Source of the DNA: Crocinitomicaceae bacterium
GTDB taxonomy: Bacteria > Bacteroidota > Bacteroidia > Flavobacteriales_D > Crocinitomicaceae
Direction: 5' to 3'
Assembly (NCBI GenBank): GCA_029249445.1
Contig: JAQWHI010000023.1
Location: 1 to 63,039, forward strand
Length of the DNA stretch: 63,039 nucleotides
The number at the start of each line of letters is the position of its first letter. Position 1 is the stretch's first letter. A model generated the notes under the pieces. That model was given only the letters and a program-made list of their open reading frames with translations, did no database searches and was not told the DNA's origin. A program made the position numbers and the translations under genes. Below are positions 8,970-16,703 of this stretch, one piece after another.

Positions 8970-10856
8970 TTACTCGGCTTTTGGAGTCTTTAGTTCAGAG
9001 ATTGAGTAAAAGAAAACCAACCCGTATCCTATTGTTAGCATCAAGTGGAAGGGAACCATTCCAATATCACCATAAATTGCACGGTTAATTGTTGTGAAAG
9101 CAAACAATAGCATTAAGATTCCTTCTCCCATATTTAGGATTGAAATACTTTTTTTATCGTATTTATTTCCTTTGAATTCACTTTTCACATTAACGTTGAA
9201 TTTTGGAGTTCGAACGAATGAACTTTTTATACCAAGATATCCCTCTAATACAGCCACGGTGTTATTAAGCGCCAAGCCCATGGATACCATTAAGAATTGA
9301 AAGAAACGACCAATAAATAGAAGTAGAGATAAAATCACATTGTCTGTTTTGTCTCTGAAAGAATGCCAATAGTAAAACATTAGAAACGCTGTACTCAGCA
9401 AAAATACGGCTCCATATTGGAGTACATAGTTTAAGTCAGAGAAGCTGTCTTTGATATGTAGGACGGGTAGGCTAAGAATAGACATCATCAAAATGAAAAT
9501 AAAAACTGATGAGTTGAATAGATGTGACAGTCCATGAATTCTATCTACTAGACGAACTTCTTTCGCTGTGATCATAGTTTTCCACATTTTAATAAAGCAC
9601 TCTGCACCGCCTTTCATCCACCTGTGCTGTTGACTCTTCAGTGCCGACATTGTTATTGGAAGTTCTGCTGGAGCTATGACATCTTCTAAGTAGGTGAATT
9701 TCCATCCCTTAATTTGAGCGCGATAGCTTAAGTCCAGATCTTCAGTTAATGTGTCGTGCTCCCAGCCACCGGCATCATTGATACATTCTTTTCTCCAAAC
9801 TCCCCCTGTACCGTTGAAGTTAATAAAGTGCCCAGAAGCATTTCTACCGCCTTGTTCGATGGCAAAATGTCCATTCAAACCAAAAGCTTGGAGTTCTGTA
9901 AGAAGGGAATATTTTTTATTGATATGCCCCCAACGGGTCTGAACAACTCCTACTTTATCATTACTGAAGTGTGGCATTGTTTTTTTGAGGAAATCGCTGT
10001 CTGGAATAAAGTCAGCATCGAAAATAGCGATAAAATCTCCCTCTACTTGGTCCATAGCATCATCAAGCGCTCCGGCTTTATAGCCAGTTCTATCTTCACG
10101 ATGAATGTGCTGGATATTGATGCCGCGAGCAGCAACTTCGGCAACTTTTTTCGCGATTACATCTTTTGTCTCATCAGTAGAATCATCCAATACTTGAATT
10201 TGCAACTTGTCTGCCGGGTATTCAAAAGCTGCTGAAGTTTCAATGATTCGCTCAGCAACATAGAGTTCGTTGAACATTGGTAGCTGAACAGTAACCTTCG
10301 GTGTGTTTGATGGGTCGTAAACGGGAGTAGTATCTTGCATTCCTGTATTCCGTTTTTTTCTGCGCTTGTTACGGACATATGCTACGGCCAATGACAGTTG
10401 AAGTATACTGTAGAACAATACTAAGATTAGACACGCGAAATAGAAAAATATGATCACCTTACTTACGAGGTGTGACCAATAGTGTTCCTTATCTCCAGAG
10501 TCTCCCCAGTCCAAAAGCCAAGATACTTTTCTGTTAATTGCGAAGGAATCAAAAGTATATCCGCTTGCATGCTTTTCTGTCAATATTAAATTGATTTTTA
10601 CCGGAACATATGTTTGGTCGGTAACGGACAATGTATAGTTTCCAAATGGGATATTATCGAACTTGTATACTCCAGATTCATTTGTTCTGACTGTCTCAAA
10701 TACTGTTGAATCTGAATTGTGTAGTATCAATTCGACATTGTTTAGTGCTTTTTTTGTTTTGTTATCTACGATACCTCCTTTTACAAAATCAGCTGCTTGA
10801 GCAAATGTCGAGGTAGTTATGATAATTCCGAGTAGTACGAGGTAGATTTTCAACAT
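8970..10856 (-). CDS. Processive-type family 2 glycosyltransferase with N-terminal carboxypeptidase-regulatory-like domain
   Basis: 628 residues from the ATG at 10856, which begins a signal-like segment ending TFAQA; a TTG eight codons upstream is the alternative. Order of parts: signal, a transthyretin-like carboxypeptidase regulatory domain (about residues 25-100), a transmembrane segment, then a cytoplasmic GT2 catalytic domain with the cellulose-synthase-type D, D, D, QxxRW set (DDSTD near 225, FDAD near 280, TEDLD near 371, QQHRW near 410), and four or more C-terminal helices. It should build or extend a beta-linked glycan at the inner membrane. The extracytoplasmic TTR-like domain in front is unusual for GT2 enzymes. 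Adjacent genes are two further glycosyltransferases. Confidence 0.85.
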   Translation of the reverse strand: MLKIYLVLLGIIITTSTFAQAADFVKGGIVDNKTKKALNNVELILHNSDSTVFETVRTNESGVYKFDNIPFGNYTLSVTDQTYVPVKINLILTEKHASGYTFDSFAINRKVSWLLDWGDSGDKEHYWSHLVSKVIIFFYFACLILVLFYSILQLSLAVAYVRNKRRKKRNTGMQDTTPVYDPSNTPKVTVQLPMFNELYVAERIIETSAAFEYPADKLQIQVLDDSTDETKDVIAKKVAEVAARGINIQHIHREDRTGYKAGALDDAMDQVEGDFIAIFDADFIPDSDFLKKTMPHFSNDKVGVVQTRWGHINKKYSLLTELQAFGLNGHFAIEQGGRNASGHFINFNGTGGVWRKECINDAGGWEHDTLTEDLDLSYRAQIKGWKFTYLEDVIAPAELPITMSALKSQQHRWMKGGAECFIKMWKTMITAKEVRLVDRIHGLSHLFNSSVFIFILMMSILSLPVLHIKDSFSDLNYVLQYGAVFLLSTAFLMFYYWHSFRDKTDNVILSLLLFIGRFFQFLMVSMGLALNNTVAVLEGYLGIKSSFVRTPKFNVNVKSEFKGNKYDKKSISILNMGEGILMLLFAFTTINRAIYGDIGMVPFHLMLTIGYGLVFFYSISELKTPKAE

Positions 10857-10876
10857 AGATTGTAATTTAATTTGCT

Positions 10877-11584
10877 TCAATTGATATTTTTTTGTTTTAA
10901 TCTATACTTCCAGATCGCAAATATAATTTTTATTCCTGCAAGTAGAGTACCTTTTATGGTTCCACTTACTTTTGATACACCAATCCGTTTTCGATAATTA
11001 ACAGGAACTTCGCAAAAGAGCATTTTTTTCTTTACTGCTTTTATTTGCATTTCTATTGTCCAACCATAGGTTTTATCTGTCATATTGAGTGCTTCAAGCG
11101 CATCGCTCTTTATTGCACGGAAAGGTCCTAGGTCGGTAAATTTCGCTTTGTACACCAATTTGATCAACCGAGTTGCCAGCCAATTTCCAAAAACCTGTTG
11201 TGGAGTCAAAGCACCTTTTTCTCTTTTCCCAAGTACTCTTGATCCAATGACCATATCAAAATCTTTTTCTAGAATAGGAGCTAAAACTTTAGTTATTTCC
11301 TCGGGATAATCTGAGTAATCACCATCCATAAAAACGATAATATCTGTTTGAAGAGTTTTGCTGTATTCAATTCCTTTTAAGCAAGCCCATCCATAACCTT
11401 TTCTGTCTTCGCTTAAAACAATTGCACCTGCATTTTTTGCGACTTCCGTGGTATTGTCAGTTGAGTTGTTGTTTACAACAATTACGTGATTGATACTATC
11501 ACCTGGGATGTCTTGAATAACCTTTCCAATTGATTTCTCCTCGTTGTAAGCTGGAATTATTACTGTAATTATGTTGTCTTTCAT
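10877..11584 (-). CDS. Polyprenyl-phosphate (dolichyl-phosphate-like) GT2 glycosyltransferase
   Basis: 235 residues from the ATG at 11584, the start that places the GT-A motif IIPAYNEE at the usual distance from the N terminus (an ATG six codons upstream overlaps the previous gene). Motifs: VVNNNSTDNT for nucleotide-sugar binding, VFMDGDYSDYP with the metal-binding DxD, and the GSRVLGKREKGALTP loop of dolichol-phosphate glucose/mannose synthases. It has one weak C-terminal hydrophobic stretch and is otherwise soluble. It probably loads a sugar onto undecaprenyl phosphate for the GT-C enzyme at 7612. It is separated from the downstream GT2 start by 20 bases. Confidence 0.85.
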   Translation of the reverse strand: MKDNIITVIIPAYNEEKSIGKVIQDIPGDSINHVIVVNNNSTDNTTEVAKNAGAIVLSEDRKGYGWACLKGIEYSKTLQTDIIVFMDGDYSDYPEEITKVLAPILEKDFDMVIGSRVLGKREKGALTPQQVFGNWLATRLIKLVYKAKFTDLGPFRAIKSDALEALNMTDKTYGWTIEMQIKAVKKKMLFCEVPVNYRKRIGVSKVSGTIKGTLLAGIKIIFAIWKYRLKQKNIN

Positions 11585-11594
11585 GGATGCAAAT

Positions 11595-13409
11595 TTACCC
11601 ATTCAGTTTTACACCGTCTTTCGAAATGATTAAAGGATTTGGTTCGAAGCGCCCTTCTTCGGGTCCGTTCTCTAATTTCAGCACTCCTCTTGGACATACG
11701 GCAGAGCAAATTCCACAACCAACACAACTCGCACGAACAATATTTTCTCCTTTTTGAGCATAGGCGCGAACATCAATTCCTTGCTCGCAATAGGTCGAAC
11801 AATTACCGCATGAAATACATTGAGATCCATTGGTAGTTATTCTAAATCTTGATTTAAAGCGTTGAAACAACCCCATATATCCTGCCATTGGACATCCAAA
11901 TCTACACCAAATTCGATTACCTAAAAGTGGATAGAATCCAACACCGATTACACCTGCGAAGGATGCTCCAACGAGAAACCCGTATGTTTTTTTTATAGAT
12001 TTACTCTCCAAATAGAATATATCATTCTTGCCCGTAATGAAACCGATCGTCAGAAGAACTAGAATCAGCAAGGTGATTAGCGACCCAACATACAAACTGC
12101 GATTTTTGAATTTTCGAGCAAGAAAGAAAAACAAAGCTCCAAACGTAAAAAGCAAAATAGCTGTAAATAGATAGTATGAAGTGCTCGAAATGGTTAGAAA
12201 TCCTATTTTATATTCTCGACCACTGAAATAGGGCCAAAGCGAAGCGATGGTCATAATAAGAACTGCAACCATTACCGAGTGCACCATCCAACGTTCAATT
12301 TTCCAGGCACTTTCTTTTGTAGATGACAATTGTCGAAAGCTATCACCGGCAGTTTCGGCCAAACCACCGCATCCACATACCCATGAGCAATACCATCTTT
12401 TTCCAACGTAATAAGTCAATACTGGAGTAACGATGAGAAAGAGTACAATTCCCCAAAAGAAGAAAAACGTTCCTGATACGCCACTATTGCTCATTGCATC
12501 TAGCTGATCTACAAAGTAATAGTTCAATGGCCAAATATTTTTTAAATCCTTCCCAAAGTAACCTTGAGTTTCAACAAACGATTCCATGATGTAGGGGAGC
12601 GCATATGCAAAAACAAGTTGAAAGAACATGACGGAAATTGTACGAATTAATTGGTACCGGTTATTGCGGTATTTAACGATAAATTTTATTCCAAGAAATA
12701 CAATTAGGAAGGTGTACACGGTTCCATAGACAAACCATTGGTTCGCATTTTTTCCAGTAAACAGAATAGATAAAGGATCAAAAAGACGTACAATTCCATC
12801 TAGTGAGTCGGAAAACCAATAGAGTTGAATGTAGAAAATTGTCAAAACAACTCCTAAAATCCAGCCCAAAATACCGCCGTTCGATATGGAGTTAAACCAA
12901 ACATGATTGTTTTTTATTCCTACTGTCTGACCTCTATAGCTTCCGAGAGTATACAAAAGAATCCCACTTCCCGCAGCTCCTGCAGTTAAGGTTAAATAAG
13001 CGGTTGCATTGTTTGTTATTATGTTGCTTATTTTGAACCAAAAATTTATTGATTCAGGGTTTGAAAATGTACCAGCCACCCAAGCGATTAAAATTGCAAT
13101 AAAACCCGTTGCTCCAAATGACAAGCCTAATTTTTGAACCGTATTGGTTGTCGTAAAGTAAATGGTTCTTGGGCTGCTCGATTTTTTTCGGATAAAGAAA
13201 AATATTCCTGCCAACATAAGGGCAAAACCGATAAGGATTGATGGTTCACCAATATCAATTTTGTTGGCAGATTTCCCTTGCAAGGTCGATTTCCAAGCAA
13301 GATTTAGAAGAACACCAACTCCCACTGTAAATAGAGTTATTCCTACTTTATTGAGTACTGATAATTTTTGAGCTTCAGTTCCTGTGATTGAATAGTTCGT
13401 ATTTTCCAT
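11595..13409 (-). CDS. Membrane-bound polyferredoxin, NapH/NosR-like 4Fe-4S protein
   Basis: 604 residues from the ATG at 13409, two bases after the stop of the upstream gene; a longer frame exists but overlaps that gene. Around twelve transmembrane helices are predicted. Near the middle is CSWVCGCGG, and in the last third IWCRFGCPMAG, both like the paired Cys motifs of NapH, NosR and CcoG proteins. The tail (about residues 531-604) is a two-cluster ferredoxin: CISCGNCSTYC and CVGCGICSAVCPRG. It should pass electrons between a quinone or flavoprotein in the membrane and an acceptor. The gene directly upstream encodes an FAD oxidoreductase, its likely donor. The acceptor is not identifiable here. 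The CGCGG in the first motif departs from the usual CPFG or CPLG. Confidence 0.83.
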   Translation of the reverse strand: MENTNYSITGTEAQKLSVLNKVGITLFTVGVGVLLNLAWKSTLQGKSANKIDIGEPSILIGFALMLAGIFFFIRKKSSSPRTIYFTTTNTVQKLGLSFGATGFIAILIAWVAGTFSNPESINFWFKISNIITNNATAYLTLTAGAAGSGILLYTLGSYRGQTVGIKNNHVWFNSISNGGILGWILGVVLTIFYIQLYWFSDSLDGIVRLFDPLSILFTGKNANQWFVYGTVYTFLIVFLGIKFIVKYRNNRYQLIRTISVMFFQLVFAYALPYIMESFVETQGYFGKDLKNIWPLNYYFVDQLDAMSNSGVSGTFFFFWGIVLFLIVTPVLTYYVGKRWYCSWVCGCGGLAETAGDSFRQLSSTKESAWKIERWMVHSVMVAVLIMTIASLWPYFSGREYKIGFLTISSTSYYLFTAILLFTFGALFFFLARKFKNRSLYVGSLITLLILVLLTIGFITGKNDIFYLESKSIKKTYGFLVGASFAGVIGVGFYPLLGNRIWCRFGCPMAGYMGLFQRFKSRFRITTNGSQCISCGNCSTYCEQGIDVRAYAQKGENIVRASCVGCGICSAVCPRGVLKLENGPEEGRFEPNPLIISKDGVKLNG

Positions 13410-13411
13410 AT

Positions 13412-14740
13412 TTAGTTGGATATAAGTTTTTGCCACCATTTTGCTTTTTCTGCAATAATAGAAGTACCGAAAATGGTATTAAATTGGTCAATTATATCGT
13501 TTTCGTATTTGGAATAAAATTCAGGGTCAAAATTCGCTGATTTGAGATTTGTTAAAACGTGATGAATCGTCGAGTTGGTGAGGAGCCATTCATTGAATAC
13601 TTGATGCCTCAGACGCATGCCAAAATTGTTGACTCCAATAAATAGTTTGGTTTCTTTTTCAAATACAAAGTGAAGCAATATATTTTCTTTTGTGTTGGTA
13701 TATATAAATTCATCGTGTTCATCTGAGAGTTGATTGGATACGCTTCCATATGTTTGGTATTCCAAATCAAAGAATTTTGCAGAATTGAACCAAACTCCTG
13801 GTTGATATGTTTCAGATTTACCCACTATGTTTTTTGCAACGATTTCTCCCATTATTTTCCCAGTGTACCACGTTTGTTCAATTGATTTTCGACCTTCTAT
13901 TGGATTGGAAAATTCGGCGCAATCCCCTATAGCATATACGTCAGTGATTGATGTTTCAAATTTTCTATTGATCAATATACCACGATTGGTTTCGATATTA
14001 CTCGATTTTAAAAAGTCAATATTTGGTGTGACTCCAGTTGTGAGGCCAACAAATTGACAATCGATTCGATCTCCATTTTTGGTTTGAATACCGATGGCTT
14101 CATTTTCGGAATTGGTAAGGATTTCCTCAATTTCCTCGTCATAATGCATGGTCAGTCCATGATGTTTGGAGAGATGATTCATAACAAACTGGGCATCTTC
14201 CTCAGGAAGAACACTATTCCAAAAAAATGTTTCTCTTACGATAAAGTGAACATGAATGTTTCGAGATAAAAACATTTCAGCCAATTCGACTCCAATCAAT
14301 CCACCGCCAACAACTGCAGCTGTTTTGAGTCCATTAGAGTACATCTCAATAGATTCCAAGTCTTGTTTGGAATAGAGACCACTCACTCTTTTCGCATTTT
14401 CGCCTTTCCAACCAAATTTATTTGGCTTTGAACCTGTTGCGAGAATTAGTTTGGAATATTTAAATTCCTCTTGATTTTCAAGTTTCAGTGATTTTTGCTT
14501 CGTATCTACTGACACTACTCGAGTATGCAGTAAGTCGATGTTGTTTCTTTCCCAAAAATGTGGTTCATATGGTTGCGTGTGTTCAAATTTCATATGCCCC
14601 ATATAGACATACATTAGGGCTGTCCTTGAAAAAAAATAGGTTGATTCCTCTGAAATTATTGTGATGGGTTCATCGCTTTGCTTTCGAATATAGCGCGCTG
14701 CAGTAATTCCAGAAACTCCATTGCCAATGATTACGATCAT
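13412..14740 (-). CDS. FAD-dependent NAD(P)H oxidoreductase (pyridine nucleotide-disulfide fold)
   Basis: 442 residues. It opens with the FAD-binding VIIGNGVSGITAARYI, has the second Rossmann motif AVVGGGLIGVELAEMF (around residue 140) for NAD(P)H, and the late FAD contact VYAIGDCAE. It lacks the redox-active Cys pair of true disulfide reductases, so it belongs with the nitrite-reductase/rubredoxin-reductase-like group. The C-terminal 130 residues are extended and family-specific. It begins the minus-strand run and is separated by two bases from the polyferredoxin, so the two likely form an NAD(P)H-to-Fe-S electron input. The final electron acceptor is unknown. Confidence 0.84.
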   Translation of the reverse strand: MIVIIGNGVSGITAARYIRKQSDEPITIISEESTYFFSRTALMYVYMGHMKFEHTQPYEPHFWERNNIDLLHTRVVSVDTKQKSLKLENQEEFKYSKLILATGSKPNKFGWKGENAKRVSGLYSKQDLESIEMYSNGLKTAAVVGGGLIGVELAEMFLSRNIHVHFIVRETFFWNSVLPEEDAQFVMNHLSKHHGLTMHYDEEIEEILTNSENEAIGIQTKNGDRIDCQFVGLTTGVTPNIDFLKSSNIETNRGILINRKFETSITDVYAIGDCAEFSNPIEGRKSIEQTWYTGKIMGEIVAKNIVGKSETYQPGVWFNSAKFFDLEYQTYGSVSNQLSDEHDEFIYTNTKENILLHFVFEKETKLFIGVNNFGMRLRHQVFNEWLLTNSTIHHVLTNLKSANFDPEFYSKYENDIIDQFNTIFGTSIIAEKAKWWQKLISN

Positions 14741-14821
14741 CTATAAATTTTTCAAGTTACAACACCCTTTGTGATGAATTTGAGTAGCGTTGTTAAATTT
14801 GTTTCAAAATACGATAAAATA

Positions 14822-14854
14822 AAAAAGGCTATCTTTTTTGAGACAGCCTTTTTT
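14822..14854. terminator. Terminator downstream of accA (minus strand), symmetric
   Basis: Stem GGCTATCT / AGACAGCC with one mismatch and a T-rich loop, extended by A/T tails on both sides, so it can act on both strands. It lies 18 bases after the accA stop codon and is best read as the accA terminator, with runs of T on the minus-strand product. Confidence 0.75.
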
Positions 14855-14871
14855 CAACAAAACCTTTTTAT

Positions 14872-15825
14872 CTATTTCCAAACACCTCGTTTTGAGAAGG
14901 CTTCAATTCTTGCATTGATTCGATCTGCTGGTGTTTCATTTTTTAATTCTACCAAATATTTCTTGATGTGTTTTTTTACAATTTTGAAGGTTTCATCGTG
15001 ACTTCGATGCGCACCGTTCATCGGTTCTTTGATGATGTCATCAACAATTTCTAATTTTTTCATGTCTTTAGAAGTCAGCTTTAATGCGTCAGCAGCAATC
15101 TCTTTGTACTCCCATGACCTCCACAAAATAGAAGAGCAAGACTCGGGAGAGATTACTGAGTACCATGTATTTTCTAACATGACAACTTTGTCTCCGACAC
15201 CAATACCTAAGGCACCTCCTGATGCACCCTCACCAATAATGATACAAATTACCGGAACCTTCAAACGCATCATTTCATAAATGTTTCGAGCAATTGCTTC
15301 ACCTTGTCCGCGTTCTTCAGCTTCTAGTCCGGGGAATGCTCCAGGCGTATCTATGAAGGTAACGATTGGTTTATCGAATTTTTCTGCCATTTTCATCAAT
15401 CGAAGTGCCTTTCGATATCCTTCTGGATTTGGCATTCCGAAATTCCTAAATTGACGCATTTTTGTGTTTACTCCTTTTTGTTGTCCAATAAACATTACGG
15501 TTTCGCCGTCAAGGAGTCCAAATCCACCCACCATGGCTTTGTCATCTTTTACATTACGATCACCGTGAAATTCCTGAAATTGACCATCCGTAATTGCTTC
15601 AATATAAGCCATTGTATATGGTCGGTCTGGATGTCTTGAAAGCTGTACGCGCTGCCAAGGCGTCAAACTAGAGAAGACTTCTTTTGTTTTGGCTTTTAAC
15701 TTTGTCTCCAATTCATCGATCTTGTCCTTCATGTCCACTTCCGTGTTCTCGCCAATCTCCTTCGTCTGAAAGATTTGATCTTCCAATTCTTTAATTGGTT
15801 CTTCAAAATCTAAATATGTTGCCAT
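14872..15825 (-). CDS. accA: Acetyl-CoA carboxylase carboxyltransferase subunit alpha
   Basis: 317 residues, normal length. Together with AccD it transfers the carboxyl group from biotin-BCCP to acetyl-CoA to make malonyl-CoA, the first step of fatty-acid synthesis. Recognised from the helical N-terminal segment (LEEPI...LEDQI region), [18 protein letters not shown], the oxyanion block [12 protein letters not shown], and the [14 protein letters not shown] motif. Not next to accD here. It is transcribed alone, divergent from ispE. A TATTTTTG promoter box sits at 15855-15862 on the minus strand. Confidence 0.95.
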   Translation of the reverse strand: MATYLDFEEPIKELEDQIFQTKEIGENTEVDMKDKIDELETKLKAKTKEVFSSLTPWQRVQLSRHPDRPYTMAYIEAITDGQFQEFHGDRNVKDDKAMVGGFGLLDGETVMFIGQQKGVNTKMRQFRNFGMPNPEGYRKALRLMKMAEKFDKPIVTFIDTPGAFPGLEAEERGQGEAIARNIYEMMRLKVPVICIIIGEGASGGALGIGVGDKVVMLENTWYSVISPESCSSILWRSWEYKEIAADALKLTSKDMKKLEIVDDIIKEPMNGAHRSHDETFKIVKKHIKKYLVELKNETPADRINARIEAFSKRGVWK

Positions 15826-15854
15826 AATTTTTTGTATTTGAGGGGCGAAAGTTA

Positions 15855-15862
15855 CAAAAATA
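15855..15862 (-). promoter_or_regulatory. -7 box TATTTTTG for accA
   Basis: An exact match to the Bacteroidota -7 consensus TAnnTTTG on the minus strand, 29 bases before the accA start codon. I could not find a good TTG at the expected upstream distance, so support rests on the -7 box and position alone. It sits back to back with the ispE box on the other strand. Confidence 0.5.
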
Positions 15863-15874
15863 GTTTCGTTGTCT

Positions 15875-15882
15875 TACCTTTG
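15875..15882 (+). promoter_or_regulatory. -7 box TACCTTTG directly in front of ispE
   Basis: An exact TAnnTTTG match ending four bases before the ispE ATG. Transcription from this box would start at or next to the A of the start codon, giving a leaderless message. No convincing -33 TTG is visible at 17-21 bases upstream, so this is a moderate call. The same four-base spacing is seen at guaA. Confidence 0.5.
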
Positions 15883-15886
15883 ATAT

Positions 15887-16684
15887 ATGATATTATTTCC
15901 ACAGGCAAAGATCAATTTGGGACTCAATGTCCTATCCAAAAGAAGCGATGGGTATCATGACATTGAGACTTGTATGTTCGCAGTGCCCTTATATGATGTT
16001 CTTGAGATACTTCCGTCTGATAAATTTTCATTTGTTTCGTCCGGTTTAGATATCAAAGGAGAGGTTGAGGATAATTTGTGTGTAAAGGCATATGGGTTGT
16101 TACGTGAAAAGCACAATATTGGACCTGTTTACATGCATTTGCGTAAGAATATTCCGATGGGAGCGGGGCTTGGTGGAGGTTCATCCGATGCGTCAAATGT
16201 CTTAGTCGGATTGAGTCAGCTTTTTGATTTAAATTTATCTGTCCCTTTGCTGGAGGAATATTCTGCTGTACTCGGTAGCGATTGCCCCTTTTTCATAAAA
16301 GGAGGTGCTCAGATAGCCAAAGGTCGAGGAGAAGTACTGGCACCTTTGGATTTGTCTTTGAAAGGGAAATTTGTAAAACTGGTAAACCCCGGTATTCATA
16401 TTAGTACCTCAGAGGCCTATAAAAATGTTCTTTTCGGAGAGAGATGTTCACTTTTGGAAAGTCTTCAAACCCCGATTGGTAAATGGCAAAAAGAGTTGAT
16501 TAATTCTTTTGAAGATTATGTTTTTGAAATGTATCCAGAGGTCGCATCTATTAAACAGAATATGCTTTCAGAGGGTGCATTATTTTCGGCAATGTCCGGA
16601 AGTGGGTCTACGATTTTTGCAATCTATGATGTTGAACCAGAGAAAACATTTGAATTTTTATCAGAGTGGGTTTTAAAACTCTAA
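15887..16684 (+). CDS. ispE: 4-diphosphocytidyl-2-C-methyl-D-erythritol kinase
   Basis: 265 residues, full length for IspE, the ATP-dependent GHMP kinase that phosphorylates CDP-ME in the non-mevalonate isoprenoid pathway. Key parts are the N-terminal AKINLGL substrate segment, the GHMP ATP loop PMGAGLGGGSSDAS, and the C-terminal MSGSGSTIFAIY. The presence of IspE shows the cell uses the MEP route to make isoprenoids, including the undecaprenyl carrier used by the neighbouring glycosyltransferase genes. It ends 20 bases before the convergent T9SS gene. Confidence 0.95.
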   Translation: MILFPQAKINLGLNVLSKRSDGYHDIETCMFAVPLYDVLEILPSDKFSFVSSGLDIKGEVEDNLCVKAYGLLREKHNIGPVYMHLRKNIPMGAGLGGGSSDASNVLVGLSQLFDLNLSVPLLEEYSAVLGSDCPFFIKGGAQIAKGRGEVLAPLDLSLKGKFVKLVNPGIHISTSEAYKNVLFGERCSLLESLQTPIGKWQKELINSFEDYVFEMYPEVASIKQNMLSEGALFSAMSGSGSTIFAIYDVEPEKTFEFLSEWVLKL

Positions 16685-16703
16685 TGTGGACTTTAGAAAG
16701 GCG

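Noticed and set aside
8858..9300. Plus-strand open frames opposite the GT-C and GT2 genes
   Set aside because: They are shadows of strong minus-strand genes and have no family resemblance of their own.
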